Assembly: GCF_003584015.1 (NCBI RefSeq)
Contig: NZ_QXFM01000020.1
Location: 16,950 to 80,949, forward strand
Length of the DNA stretch: 64,000 nt
Source of the DNA: Aurantiacibacter xanthus
Lineage (GTDB): Bacteria > Pseudomonadota > Alphaproteobacteria > Sphingomonadales > Sphingomonadaceae
Reading direction: 5' to 3'
Position 1 is the first letter of the stretch. Each line of letters starts with the position of its first letter. The translations under genes and the position numbers were made by a program. This document shows positions 1-7,797 of the stretch, in pieces. The notes beneath the pieces are model-generated. The model saw only the letters and a list, made by a program, of their open reading frames with translations, was not told where the DNA came from and ran no database searches.

Positions 1-1492
1 CGAACAGCACCACCTTTGCGCCCTTCTGCACCGGCAGCGAGCCATCGTTTTCGAGCGGCACCATGCTTAGCGCCATGGCCTCGCGCCCGCGCGCCTTCTC
101 TTCCGCCGTACCGACCTCGGCCTCGGCACGCGCCGCATCGACATAGGGGTTCTCGAACAGGCCCAGTTCGAAGCTCTGCTTGAGGATGCGGCGGACCGAT
201 GCGTCGATCCGCTCCTCGCTCACCAGCCCCAGCCGCACCGCCTCAAGCAGAGGCGCGGGATCGTCGACCCCGCCGAACTGATCGACCCCCGCATCGAGCG
301 CCTTGGCGAAGCGTTCGGGCCGGGTCAGCTCCTGCACGCCCCAGCCGGTGGAAATATCGGCGAAGCTGGGTGCCTCGCCCTCCGGCGAACCCTCGATGCA
401 GCGTTCGTTGCAATCGTTGGTGATGGCCCAGTCGGACAGGACCACGCCATCGAAATGGAGCTGGTCGCGCAGGATGTCGGTGACGATCACCTTCTGGTAG
501 GCCACGCCCACCGGCTCCAGCTTCTGGCCGCGCAGTTCCAGCTCCTCGATGATCGAATAGGCCGGCATCACGCCCGAGGGCTTCGCCTCCAGCGCGGCAG
601 TGAACGGGATGATCGCCTGCTGCCACTCGGTGATGTTCAGCTTCGCCATCCGGCCATAATAGTTGTGCGCATCGAACCCGGTCGACGAGGCGGAATAGCC
701 GGCAAAGTGCTTGATCACCGCCGCCACCCCGCCCGGCTGCACGCCGCTCGCACCGCCCTGCAAGCCTTCGACCAGAGCCCGCGCCACGCGCCCGGAAACC
801 TTCGCGTCTTCCCCCAGCGTATCGAAGTTGCGCGGCCAGCGCGGTTCGCTCGCAAGGTCGATCTGGGACCCGAGCAGCATGGCAAAGCCCACCGCGCGCA
901 AATCATCGCGGACCAGTTCGGCATAGCTGCGGGCAAAGTCGGGATCGTCGAGCGCGCCAAAGGCCACGCCGTTGGGCCACTGGCTGAACTGCCCACCCGC
1001 CACGCTCGCTCCGGCCAGCTCGGTATAGCCGTGGCGCGGGTCGGTCATGATCAGCGCAGGCACGCCGAGCCGGTGCCCCTCAGCCGCTTCCTGCACCGCG
1101 TTGTTGGCCTCGGCCAGCGCCCGGTTTTCGGTGGCGAGGCGCGAGATGAAGTGGGTCGCGCGGGTCTTGCCCATGGCCTCGGTCAGCGCCGCGATGTCGT
1201 AGCCGGTGGCAGGCTCTCCCGGAGGCGCATTGCCCGGCAACGTGGCGACGATCATCAGCCCCGCCTTTTCCTCCAGCGTCATGCGCCCGGCAAGATCGGC
1301 AGCGCGTTCGGCAGGAGTGAGGCGCCAATCCTCGTAAGGCGTCAGTTCACCATCGCGGTCGAGATCGCGGAAGGCGATGCCGTCATCCTCGATGATCGGC
1401 ACCACCCGGCTTTGCAGCTCAGGGGCCGGAATGTCCTTCGCACAGGACGCCAGCAACAGTGCGACCGTGGCTACAAGCGCGCTTCTACCCAA
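1..1492 (-). CDS. Glycoside hydrolase family 3 lipoprotein, beta-glucosidase-like (C-terminus beyond window)
   Basis: A GH3 exo-beta-glycosidase, probably periplasmic and lipid anchored, removing glucose or a similar sugar from beta-glucans or glycosides. About 497 codons are visible. GH3 enzymes of this type are usually longer, so the C-terminal part lies left of base 1. The barrel half shows a K-H-F-A-G motif near residue 258 and the nucleophile motif V-V-L-S-D-W near residue 354. I chose TTG at 1490-1492: a purine-rich AAAGGGAGAG site lies just upstream, and the first 17 residues make a lipoprotein signal ending in L-A-S-C. The first in-frame ATG is much later, inside the domain (M-T-L-E-E-K). 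Family call is firm; substrate is not determined. Confidence 0.88.
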   Translation of the reverse strand, partial: MGRSALVATVALLLASCAKDIPAPELQSRVVPIIEDDGIAFRDLDRDGELTPYEDWRLTPAERAADLAGRMTLEEKAGLMIVATLPGNAPPGEPATGYDIAALTEAMGKTRATHFISRLATENRALAEANNAVQEAAEGHRLGVPALIMTDPRHGYTELAGASVAGGQFSQWPNGVAFGALDDPDFARSYAELVRDDLRAVGFAMLLGSQIDLASEPRWPRNFDTLGEDAKVSGRVARALVEGLQGGASGVQPGGVAAVIKHFAGYSASSTGFDAHNYYGRMAKLNITEWQQAIIPFTAALEAKPSGVMPAYSIIEELELRGQKLEPVGVAYQKVIVTDILRDQLHFDGVVLSDWAITNDCNERCIEGSPEGEAPSFADISTGWGVQELTRPERFAKALDAGVDQFGGVDDPAPLLEAVRLGLVSEERIDASVRRILKQSFELGLFENPYVDAARAEAEVGTAEEKARGREAMALSMVPLENDGSLPVQKGAKVVLF

Positions 1493-1553
1493 GACTGACT
1501 CTCCCTTTACCGTTTGCCCCTCTTTAACACGGCGCAGATCGGTAAGGGCAAGC

Positions 1554-2183
1554 CTAATGCCCGGTATAGCGGCCCGGACGGTGCCAGGCGACGAGGATCA
1601 TGTTGATCGCCACCATGCTCAGAACCGACCAGCCGAAGGCAGCCAGATCGAGCGAGGTCAGCGCCACCAGCAGGATCGCCGCATCGAGCGCCATGTGCAT
1701 CCGCCCCACGCTCCATCCGCGCGAGTTCTGCATCCACACGGCAATGATGTTGACCCCGCCAACGCCCGTCTTGTGCCGCAACAACGCCAGCAGCCCGAAC
1801 CCCGCACAGGTGCCGCCTCCCAGTGCCGCAAAGGCCGGGTGAATGCTCGCGATTTCCAGCGAATTGCGGGTAATGGCGGCAAAGATGAAGATCAGGCCGC
1901 AGGCGATGATCGTGCGCAGCATGAACGGACGGCCCAGCTTCATCAGTCCGATCAGGAAGAACGGGATGTTGATGAGGAAGAACAGCAGCCCCACCCCCAT
2001 GTGCACGTGATAGCTCGCCAGCAGAGCCAACCCGGCCACGCCCGCGGTGACGAGCCCCGCAGCCTTCATCAGTACCAGCCCGAAAGCGATCAGCCATGCA
2101 CCCGTCACCAGCGCATAGGCATCCTCCAGCAGAGTGTGGCGGGTCCGGTCGCGCGGAGGTGATATGGTTTCATTTGACACCAC
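1554..2183 (-). CDS. YitT-like (DUF161) multi-pass membrane protein
   Basis: An integral membrane protein of about 210 residues with five to six hydrophobic segments and a G-V-G-G-V-N-I-I-A motif near residue 125, which resembles the YitT/YczE family. The function of that family is poorly defined; some members are thought to be transporters. The start is uncertain. Two tandem GTG codons at 2178-2183 precede V-S-N-E-T, and a TTG at 2214-2216 would add 11 residues; no ATG fits. It is transcribed divergently from ettA, and the two share a short intergenic region. It ends 61 bases from the start of the GH3 gene; that gap shows nothing beyond the GH3 ribosome site. Confidence 0.7.
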   Translation of the reverse strand: MVSNETISPPRDRTRHTLLEDAYALVTGAWLIAFGLVLMKAAGLVTAGVAGLALLASYHVHMGVGLLFFLINIPFFLIGLMKLGRPFMLRTIIACGLIFIFAAITRNSLEIASIHPAFAALGGGTCAGFGLLALLRHKTGVGGVNIIAVWMQNSRGWSVGRMHMALDAAILLVALTSLDLAAFGWSVLSMVAINMILVAWHRPGRYTGH

Positions 2184-2296
2184 ATGCAAATAGACCGCAC
2201 AGCCCACCCTGCGCAAGCACCTTGCCGAGCGGGCGATCTGCCCCTATTTCGCGCCCCAACTCATTCCCCGATAACACCGAGCTCGAAGGACCCCAG

Positions 2297-3976
2297 ATGG
2301 CCGCCCAATACGCATTTGTCATGAAGGACATGACCAAGACCTTCCCCGGTGCGCAAAAGCCGGTGCTCTCGAATATCAATCTCCAGTTCTATCAGGGCGC
2401 CAAGATCGGCATCGTCGGCCCCAACGGCGCGGGTAAGTCGACCCTGATCAAGATCATGGCCGGCATCGACAAGGACTTCACCGGCGAGGCATGGCCGGGT
2501 GAGAACATCACCGTCGGCTATCTCGAACAGGAGCCCGAACTCGACGAGAGCAAGACCGTGCTCGAAAACGTCAAGGACGGCGCACGCGAAGTGGCCGACC
2601 TGGTCGAGCGTTTCAACGCCATCTCGGCCGAAATGGGCGACCCCAAGGACGACACCGATTTCGACGCGCTGATGGAGGAAATGGGCGACCTGCAGGCCAA
2701 GATCGACGCGGTCGACGGTTGGACGCTCGACAACCAGCTCGAAGTGGCGATGGAAGCGCTGCGCTGCCCGCCGGGTGACTGGCCCGTCACCGATCTTTCG
2801 GGTGGTGAAAAGCGCCGCGTGGCGCTCACCCGGCTGCTGATCCAGAAGCCCTCGATCCTGCTGCTCGACGAACCGACCAACCACCTTGACGCCGAAAGCG
2901 TGAAGTGGCTCGAAAACCACCTCAAGGAATATGCCGGCGCGGTGCTGATGATCACCCACGACCGCTACTTCCTCGATAACGTGGTCGAATGGATCCTCGA
3001 ACTCGACCGGGGCTCCTACTATCCCTACGAGGGCAACTACTCGACCTACCTCGAAAAGAAGGCCAAGCGTCTTGAGCAGGAAAGCCGCGAGGAAAGCGGC
3101 AAGCAGAAGGCGCTGGCACGCGAACTCGAGTGGATCCGGCAGACCCCCTCGGCCCGCCAGACCAAGAGCAAGGCGCGTATCCGCAAGTTCGAGGAGCTGC
3201 AGAACAGCCAGGACAACCGCGGCATCGGCAAGGCGCAGATCGTCATTCAGGTGCCCGAGCGGCTCGGCGGCAAGGTGATCGAGGTGAACAACATCTCGAA
3301 GGCTTATGGCGACAAGCTGTTGTTCGAAGATCTTTCGTTCATGCTGCCGCCGGGCGGGATCGTCGGTGTGATCGGGCCGAACGGCGCGGGCAAGTCGACG
3401 CTGTTCAAGATCCTCACCGGCAAGGAAGAGCCCGATAGCGGCACAGTCGAAATGGGTTCGACCGTGCGGCTGGGCTATGTCGACCAGAGCCGCGATCACC
3501 TCGATCCGAAGAACAACGTGTGGCAGGAGATTTCGGACGGTCTCGACTACATGAAGGTCAACGGTCAGGACATGAGCACACGCGCCTATGTCGGCGCGTT
3601 CAACTTCAAGGGCGCGGACCAGCAGAAGAACGTCGGCAAGCTGTCGGGCGGTGAGCGCAACCGCGTGCATATGGCCAAGATGCTGAAGCAGGGCGGCAAC
3701 GTGCTGCTGCTCGACGAACCGACCAACGACCTCGACGTGGAAACGCTGGGCGCGCTGGAAGAGGCGATCGAGAACTTCGCCGGTTGCGCGGTGGTGATCA
3801 GCCACGACCGCTTCTTCCTCGACCGTCTGGCGACGCACATTCTGGCCTTTGAGGGCAACAGCCACGTCGAGTGGTTCGAAGGCAACTTCGAGGCCTACGA
3901 GGAAGACAAGCGCCGCCGTCTGGGTGATGCAGCCGACCGGCCGAGCCGGGTGGCGTACAAGAAGCTGACGCGCTGA
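2297..3976 (+). CDS. ettA: Energy-dependent translational throttle protein EttA (ABC-F ATPase)
   Basis: A soluble ABC-F ATPase that binds the ribosomal E site and gates the first elongation steps according to ATP/ADP ratio (established for E. coli EttA). It is 559 residues, the usual EttA length. There are two ATPase cassettes: Walker A G-P-N-G-A-G-K-S-T near residues 41 and 360, signatures L-S-G-G-E-K-R-R and L-S-G-G-E-R-N-R near 166 and 448, and Walker B L-L-L-D-E-P-T-N near 187 and 469. A charged linker of the P-site tRNA-interaction type joins them. There are no membrane segments. I chose ATG 2297, 6 bases after GAAGGA; the upstream extension of the frame has no such site. A long antisense reading frame over this gene is a codon-bias shadow. 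Confidence 0.96.
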   Translation: MAAQYAFVMKDMTKTFPGAQKPVLSNINLQFYQGAKIGIVGPNGAGKSTLIKIMAGIDKDFTGEAWPGENITVGYLEQEPELDESKTVLENVKDGAREVADLVERFNAISAEMGDPKDDTDFDALMEEMGDLQAKIDAVDGWTLDNQLEVAMEALRCPPGDWPVTDLSGGEKRRVALTRLLIQKPSILLLDEPTNHLDAESVKWLENHLKEYAGAVLMITHDRYFLDNVVEWILELDRGSYYPYEGNYSTYLEKKAKRLEQESREESGKQKALARELEWIRQTPSARQTKSKARIRKFEELQNSQDNRGIGKAQIVIQVPERLGGKVIEVNNISKAYGDKLLFEDLSFMLPPGGIVGVIGPNGAGKSTLFKILTGKEEPDSGTVEMGSTVRLGYVDQSRDHLDPKNNVWQEISDGLDYMKVNGQDMSTRAYVGAFNFKGADQQKNVGKLSGGERNRVHMAKMLKQGGNVLLLDEPTNDLDVETLGALEEAIENFAGCAVVISHDRFFLDRLATHILAFEGNSHVEWFEGNFEAYEEDKRRRLGDAADRPSRVAYKKLTR

Positions 3977-3981
3977 GTTTA

Positions 3982-4065
3982 AGCCCAGCCCCGGATCAGG
4001 TCCGGGGCGACGTAAAGTGGTACGTTCTCTATCTCGTCGCCCCGGCCTTGAGCCGGGGCTGGGCT
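3982..4065. repeat. Inverted pair of 31-bp palindromes, TCARG-loop family (two of at least six copies)
   Basis: Two 31-bp units, 3982-4012 and 4035-4065, face each other across 22 bases. Each folds into a 7-bp stem with a five-base loop: CCCCGGA-TCAGG-TCCGGGG at 3989-4007, and on the minus strand CCCCGGC-TCAAG-GCCGGGG. The stems differ but keep pairing, so the structure is conserved. The second unit starts inside the TAG stop codon of the adjacent GIY-YIG gene. The pair also sits between the convergent ends of ettA and that gene, where it could act as a terminator. Confidence 0.85.
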
Positions 4066-4363
4066 ACTCTTTCGAAAACCAAACCTCCCACAGGTCACGC
4101 CAGTCGGGGTTTTCCTCCTCGATCAGCGCAAACTTCCACTCGCGCCGCCAGCGCTTGATGCGCTTTTCGCGAACGATGGCCTGTTCGATCTCCTCATGAC
4201 GTTCGGCATACACCAGCATTGTTTTATCGCGCTCAGCCACATGTGCTGAGCCTTCGCCCGTCCGGTGCCGGTGAACCCGCCGAATAAGATCAGCCGAAAC
4301 CCCGACATACATCCCGCCCCGATAGCGGTTTGCCATGATGTAGACCCAGCCGCCCTTTTCCAT
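4064..4363 (-). CDS. GIY-YIG superfamily nuclease, copy 1
   Basis: A small single-domain GIY-YIG nuclease-like protein (99 residues) of the group often compared with YhbQ. Family features visible are V-Y-I-M-A-N near residue 7, Y-V-G-V near 19, a basic R-R-V-H-R-H-R stretch near 28, and E-K-R-I-K-R-W-R-R-E-W-K near 66, which supplies the conserved acidic residue. DNA cleavage is inferred from the fold. A second copy at 56732-57034 aligns without gaps; by eye 72 of 99 positions are identical. The TAG stop overlaps the first bases of a 31-bp palindrome, exactly as in copy 2, and further palindromes lie upstream. This arrangement suggests a link between nuclease and repeats. Confidence 0.9.
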   Translation of the reverse strand: MEKGGWVYIMANRYRGGMYVGVSADLIRRVHRHRTGEGSAHVAERDKTMLVYAERHEEIEQAIVREKRIKRWRREWKFALIEEENPDWRDLWEVWFSKE

Positions 4364-4403
4364 GCGGCAAAGCTATCGCTGCGTTAGATCGAAGAATAGC
4401 CCG

Positions 4404-4470
4404 ATCCCGGCGCAAGGCCGGGATGACGTTGTGCTCAGTTAAATCCGTCGCCCCGGACCTGATCCGGGGT
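4404..4470. repeat. Two palindromes upstream of GIY-YIG copy 1
   Basis: Two hairpins occupy most of the gap between the GIY-YIG start and the ClC stop. The first, 4404-4424, is ATCCCGGC-GCAAG-GCCGGGAT. The second, 4451-4469, is CCCCGGA-CCTGA-TCCGGGG, which read on the minus strand is the same TCAGG-loop unit seen at 3989-4007, preceded by the family's CGTCG edge. So palindromes of this family flank the nuclease gene on both sides. Confidence 0.82.
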
Positions 4471-4475
4471 GAAGC

Positions 4476-5792
4476 TTATAAAGCCTTAGCCTCGCCCTTC
4501 GGCAGGAAGTCCTTTGCCAGAGCGTGATAAAGCCGCTCCTTGCACACCTTAGACCCGGCCCAGTCGCCGATCAGCGCGGTGGCGAACAGCGGCACAATCG
4601 CGCCGCTCATGCCCGTGGTCTCCGAGAGAATAATCACCGTGGTCAGCGGCGCGCGCACCACCCCGGTGAAATAGCCCGCCATCCCCATCAGCACGATCAG
4701 CCCCGCCTGATCGCTCGGGAACAGCACGGTCAAAAGCTGCCCGAAGCCCGAGCCCGCAGCCAGCGACGGCGCGAAGATGCCGCCGGGAATGCCGCTCACA
4801 CTGGTCGCCAGCGCGGCGACGAATTTGGCCGGGCCGAACCACAGGTCACCCTCCTCGCCCGCCAGCAGCGCCCGCGTCGCCTCGTACCCGGTGCCCGAGA
4901 CCTGCCCGGCGGTGAGAAAGCCCAGCACGCCCACGATGATCCCGCAGATCAGGGCCGTCACCAGCGGCCGCTTGCCGAGCCGCGCAGTCCAGCGCCCATC
5001 GGGGCCGCGCATGGCGAGCATCAGCCGCGAGAACAGCCCGCCCAGAATGCCCCCCACCAGCCCCGCCAGCGGAGCCGCGATCAGGATCGAGGTCACCGGC
5101 AGCGAGCCTTCGATCTCACCGAAATAGATGTAGTTGCCCGCCAACCCCTGCGCGGTGAGGCCGGCGATCATCACCGCACCCATCACCAGCACCGCCACCC
5201 GCTGCTCATAGGCCACGGCCAGCTCTTCGATAGCGAAGGCGATCCCCGCCAGCGGGGTGTTGAAAGCCGCAGCCACGCCCGCCGCGCCGCCCGCGATCAG
5301 CACCCCGGCGCTCACCTTCACGCGCAAGGCACGGTGCACGGCCACCATCACCGCCCCGCCCAATTGCACGGTCGGCCCCTCGCGCCCGACCGAGGCCCCG
5401 CCGAACAACGACAGCACGGTCAGCACCATCTTGGCCACCGCCGCGCGCAGCGACACCAGCTTCAGCGTCTGCTCGCTATCGGGGTGACGCGCAGCGGCGA
5501 TCACCTGCGGAATGCCCGAGCCGCGCGCCTCTGGCGCCAGCTTGCGCGTCAGCAGCGCGATCAGCACGAACATCACCGGCGTCAGCACCAGCGGCAGCCA
5601 GCTGTGTTTCGCGGTGAGTTCGAGGAACATATCTTGCGCACGGTCGCCCGCATTGGCGAAGACCAGCGCCACCAGCCCGATCAGCACCGCCGAAACGATT
5701 GTCGCCACCCGCCTGGCCCAGTCGTCAACCCGCCCGAGATCGTCCGGCACTTTCTTGCCGAGCCAGCGAGCGAGCGAAACGAATGGATGCAT
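4476..5792 (-). CDS. ClC-family chloride channel / H+-Cl- exchanger
   Basis: Inner-membrane ClC protein of 438 residues with about ten or more hydrophobic helices. The selectivity-filter motifs are present: G-S-G-I-P at 91-95, G-R-E-G-P at 136-140 with the external gating glutamate E138, and G-G-I-F-A-P near residue 335. The helix following P-L-A-G-I-A-F reads A-I-E-E-L, which matches the position of the internal proton glutamate in E. coli ClcA, so proton-coupled exchange is more likely than a passive channel (inference by motif only). It lacks an obvious C-terminal CBS domain. It stands alone, with the RcnB-like gene divergent. Confidence 0.92.
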   Translation of the reverse strand: MHPFVSLARWLGKKVPDDLGRVDDWARRVATIVSAVLIGLVALVFANAGDRAQDMFLELTAKHSWLPLVLTPVMFVLIALLTRKLAPEARGSGIPQVIAAARHPDSEQTLKLVSLRAAVAKMVLTVLSLFGGASVGREGPTVQLGGAVMVAVHRALRVKVSAGVLIAGGAAGVAAAFNTPLAGIAFAIEELAVAYEQRVAVLVMGAVMIAGLTAQGLAGNYIYFGEIEGSLPVTSILIAAPLAGLVGGILGGLFSRLMLAMRGPDGRWTARLGKRPLVTALICGIIVGVLGFLTAGQVSGTGYEATRALLAGEEGDLWFGPAKFVAALATSVSGIPGGIFAPSLAAGSGFGQLLTVLFPSDQAGLIVLMGMAGYFTGVVRAPLTTVIILSETTGMSGAIVPLFATALIGDWAGSKVCKERLYHALAKDFLPKGEAKAL

Positions 5793-6008
5793 GGGCCCGC
5801 TCTATGATCTGTGCGGCCTGACGTCCAGTTGCAGGCGAAAAAGACCGCAGGTGTTGCAATGCGACACGCCCATGGCGGCGCCCTTCGCGCAGATGAACGT
5901 TAAGGTTATCAGCCGGTTCAGTTAACGGACAGGCCGAATCGGTACAACGCAGTCATGAAACACCTCGCCGCGGCACTCGGGCGGCATGGTCCATACGGGA
6001 GCCATACC
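5793..6008. promoter_or_regulatory. Divergent promoter region, ClC / RcnB-like gene
   Basis: A 216-base spacer between divergent genes. It holds a CGTTAA...TTAACG inverted repeat, arms at 5898-5903 and 5923-5928, enclosing a relatively AT-rich core. This could be a regulator site or part of a promoter. I see no convincing full CtrA box (TTAA-N7-TTAA). A GGGAG ribosome site at 5996-6000 serves the + strand gene. Confidence 0.4.
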
Positions 6009-6941
6009 ATGCTTATCGCCAGACTACTGAGATCGAGCGGCCTTGCCGCTGTCGCCATTGCGCTGGCCCTGCCTGCGCTCAGCGCACCTGTGGCCGCGCA
6101 GGATCGCCAGTGGGAGAACCGCCCGAACAATCGCGGCACCAACGCCGACCGCTCGGGCACGAACCGCCGTGAGGCCAACCGCGGCAATGCCGGAAATCGT
6201 TCTGCATCGGGCTGGCGTCAGGAGCGGGAAGCCGCCTCGCAAACGATGCGCGATGCGCGTCAGGAAGCCCGCCGCATCGACCGTAGCTCCGAGCGGCAGG
6301 CGGCCCGGATCGAAAACCGCGCCGAGCGGCGGGCCGACCGCATCGAGCGTCAGGGCGACCGGCGCGCGGCCGAAACCATCCGCGAAGCGCGTCGCGACGC
6401 CCCGCCCAACGTCAACGACTGGCGCGAGCGCAACAACACCCGCTGGCCCAATAGCGATCGCCGCGATCGCAACGACACCCGCTGGCGCGACAACGAGCGG
6501 CGGGACCGGGATGCCCCCCGCTGGCAGGACAATGATCGGCGGGATCGCGATACCCCTCGCTGGCGCGAAACCAATCGTCGGGACTACCGCGACAACAACC
6601 GTTATCGCGAAGCCCGGCGCGACTATCGCCAGTGGAACCGCCAGAACTGGCGCCGCGACCGGCGTTATGACTGGAACCGCTATCGCCGCGACAACCACAG
6701 CCTGTTTCGGCTGGGCCGCTACTATTCGCCCTATCGGAACTACAGCTATCGTCGCCTGAACATCGGTATCCGGCTCGACAGCCCGTTCTACGCGAACCGC
6801 TACTGGATCAACGACCCGTGGCAGTATCGCCTGCCCGAGGTCTACGGCCCCTATCGCTGGGTCCGCTATTACGACGACGTGCTGCTGGTCGATATGTACA
6901 CCGGCGAAGTGGTCGACGTGATCCACGACTTCTTCTGGTGA
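6009..6941 (+). CDS. RcnB-family exported protein with Arg/Asp-rich tandem repeats
   Basis: A predicted periplasmic protein of 310 residues. The N-terminal 30 residues form a signal peptide ending near A-P-V-A-A-Q. Residues 31-250 are extremely rich in Arg, Asp, Asn and Trp and include four 13-residue repeats. The last 70 residues, with Y-W-I-N-D-P-W-Q-Y-R-L-P and ending D-V-I-H-D-F-F-W, match the RcnB family C-terminal domain, named after the E. coli periplasmic protein involved in nickel/cobalt homeostasis. A role in metal homeostasis here is only inferred. I chose ATG 6009, which gives the clean signal peptide and has GGGAG 9 bases upstream; the longer in-frame start at 5955 adds a charged stretch that spoils it. 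Confidence 0.8.
   Translation: MLIARLLRSSGLAAVAIALALPALSAPVAAQDRQWENRPNNRGTNADRSGTNRREANRGNAGNRSASGWRQEREAASQTMRDARQEARRIDRSSERQAARIENRAERRADRIERQGDRRAAETIREARRDAPPNVNDWRERNNTRWPNSDRRDRNDTRWRDNERRDRDAPRWQDNDRRDRDTPRWRETNRRDYRDNNRYREARRDYRQWNRQNWRRDRRYDWNRYRRDNHSLFRLGRYYSPYRNYSYRRLNIGIRLDSPFYANRYWINDPWQYRLPEVYGPYRWVRYYDDVLLVDMYTGEVVDVIHDFFW
6438..6593 (+). repeat. Four in-frame 39-bp repeats in the RcnB-like gene
   Basis: Four consecutive 13-codon units start at 6438, 6477, 6516 and 6555. Each follows the pattern [TP]-R-W-x-x-x-x-R-R-D-x-x-x. The repeat is kept at protein level while codons differ. Confidence 0.85.
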
Positions 6942-6981
6942 AACTTATCCCACATGGCCGGAGCGAGTGACCGGCGATGCG

Positions 6982-7007
6982 AGCCCCTCATCTTCGGATG
7001 GGGGGCT
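6982..7007 (+). terminator. Stem-loop terminator after the RcnB-like gene
   Basis: An 11-bp perfect stem (with one G-U pair) closed by a TTCG tetraloop: AGCCCCTCATC at 6982-6992 pairs with GATGGGGGGCT at 6997-7007. It lies 41 bases after the stop codon. The following TGTCTGC is only weakly T-rich. Confidence 0.75.
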
Positions 7008-7065
7008 TGTCTGCATCAGCGCGGAGCTTGCCTTCGCCGCATGACTTGGGAATAGATTGCCCGCG

Positions 7066-7746
7066 ATGACCCAGACCAACAGCCCCTACGCCGAAAACGC
7101 CGACCTGCCCGCACTGCGCCGCATCGGCGCGCAGGTGCGCGAGCGGCTGGCGGCCAACCCCACCGTCTACAAGGTGCCCACCGACAAGGCCGAGCTGTTC
7201 GCCGTGGGCGACTTCATGAGCGCCGAGGAATGCGCGAAGATGCGGGGCCTGATCGACGCCGTGGCCAAGCCCTCGGTGGTGTTCGACGTCGACTATTCCG
7301 AAGGCTATCGCACCAGCTATTCGGGCGATGTCGATCCGAACGATCCGTTTATCCGCAAGATCAGCCGACGGATCGACGACCTGCTCGGGATCGACCCCGA
7401 GTTCGGCGAGACGATCCAGGGCCAGCGCTATATGCCGGGGCAGGAGTTCCAGCCGCACTGCGACTGGTTCCATCCGCACACCAGCTATTGGGATCTGGAA
7501 ATGTCGCGCGGCGGGCAGCGCAGTTTCACCACCATGGCGTTCCTGAACGAGGTCGAGGCCGGCGGCACCACCGACTTTGTCGAGCTGGATATCGCAATCG
7601 AGCCCAAGCCGGGCGTGCTGCTGATCTGGAACAACGCCAAGCCCGACGGGCACACCAATCTCGATACGCTGCACGCGGGTCGCCCGGTGATCACGGGCTG
7701 CAAGTATGTGATCACCAAGTGGTATCGCACCAAGCGCTGGACCTGA
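7066..7746 (+). CDS. 2-oxoglutarate/Fe(II)-dependent oxygenase, prolyl-4-hydroxylase-like
   Basis: A cytoplasmic non-heme iron dioxygenase of 226 residues. The iron triad is visible as H-C-D near residue 131 and a distal H in L-H-A-G-R-P-V near 202; the 2-oxoglutarate-binding basic residue is the K in C-K-Y-V-I-T-K-W-Y-R near 212. The order and spacing fit the P4Hc family, whose members hydroxylate prolyl residues or other substrates; the target here is unknown. I chose ATG 7066. A TTG at 7057 in the same frame would add three residues, and neither has a strong ribosome site. It converges with lysS across a short hairpin. Confidence 0.88.
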   Translation: MTQTNSPYAENADLPALRRIGAQVRERLAANPTVYKVPTDKAELFAVGDFMSAEECAKMRGLIDAVAKPSVVFDVDYSEGYRTSYSGDVDPNDPFIRKISRRIDDLLGIDPEFGETIQGQRYMPGQEFQPHCDWFHPHTSYWDLEMSRGGQRSFTTMAFLNEVEAGGTTDFVELDIAIEPKPGVLLIWNNAKPDGHTNLDTLHAGRPVITGCKYVITKWYRTKRWT

Positions 7747-7755
7747 GCCTCACGC

Positions 7756-7783
7756 CCGTTCGTACCCTCCTCAGGACGAACGG
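7756..7783. terminator. Hairpin between convergent genes
   Basis: CCGTTCGT at 7756-7763 pairs perfectly with ACGAACGG at 7776-7783 across a 12-base loop. It lies between the convergent ends of the oxygenase gene and lysS, so a bidirectional terminator role is plausible. The outer CCGTTCG resembles the ends of dispersed repeats elsewhere in this window. Confidence 0.5.
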
Positions 7784-7797
7784 AAAGTTGGCACCGA

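Noticed and set aside
2261..3865. 534-codon open frame antisense to ettA
   Set aside because: Codon-bias shadow of a high-GC gene; product is repetitive Leu/Val/Asp-rich without any domain, and ettA is fully supported.
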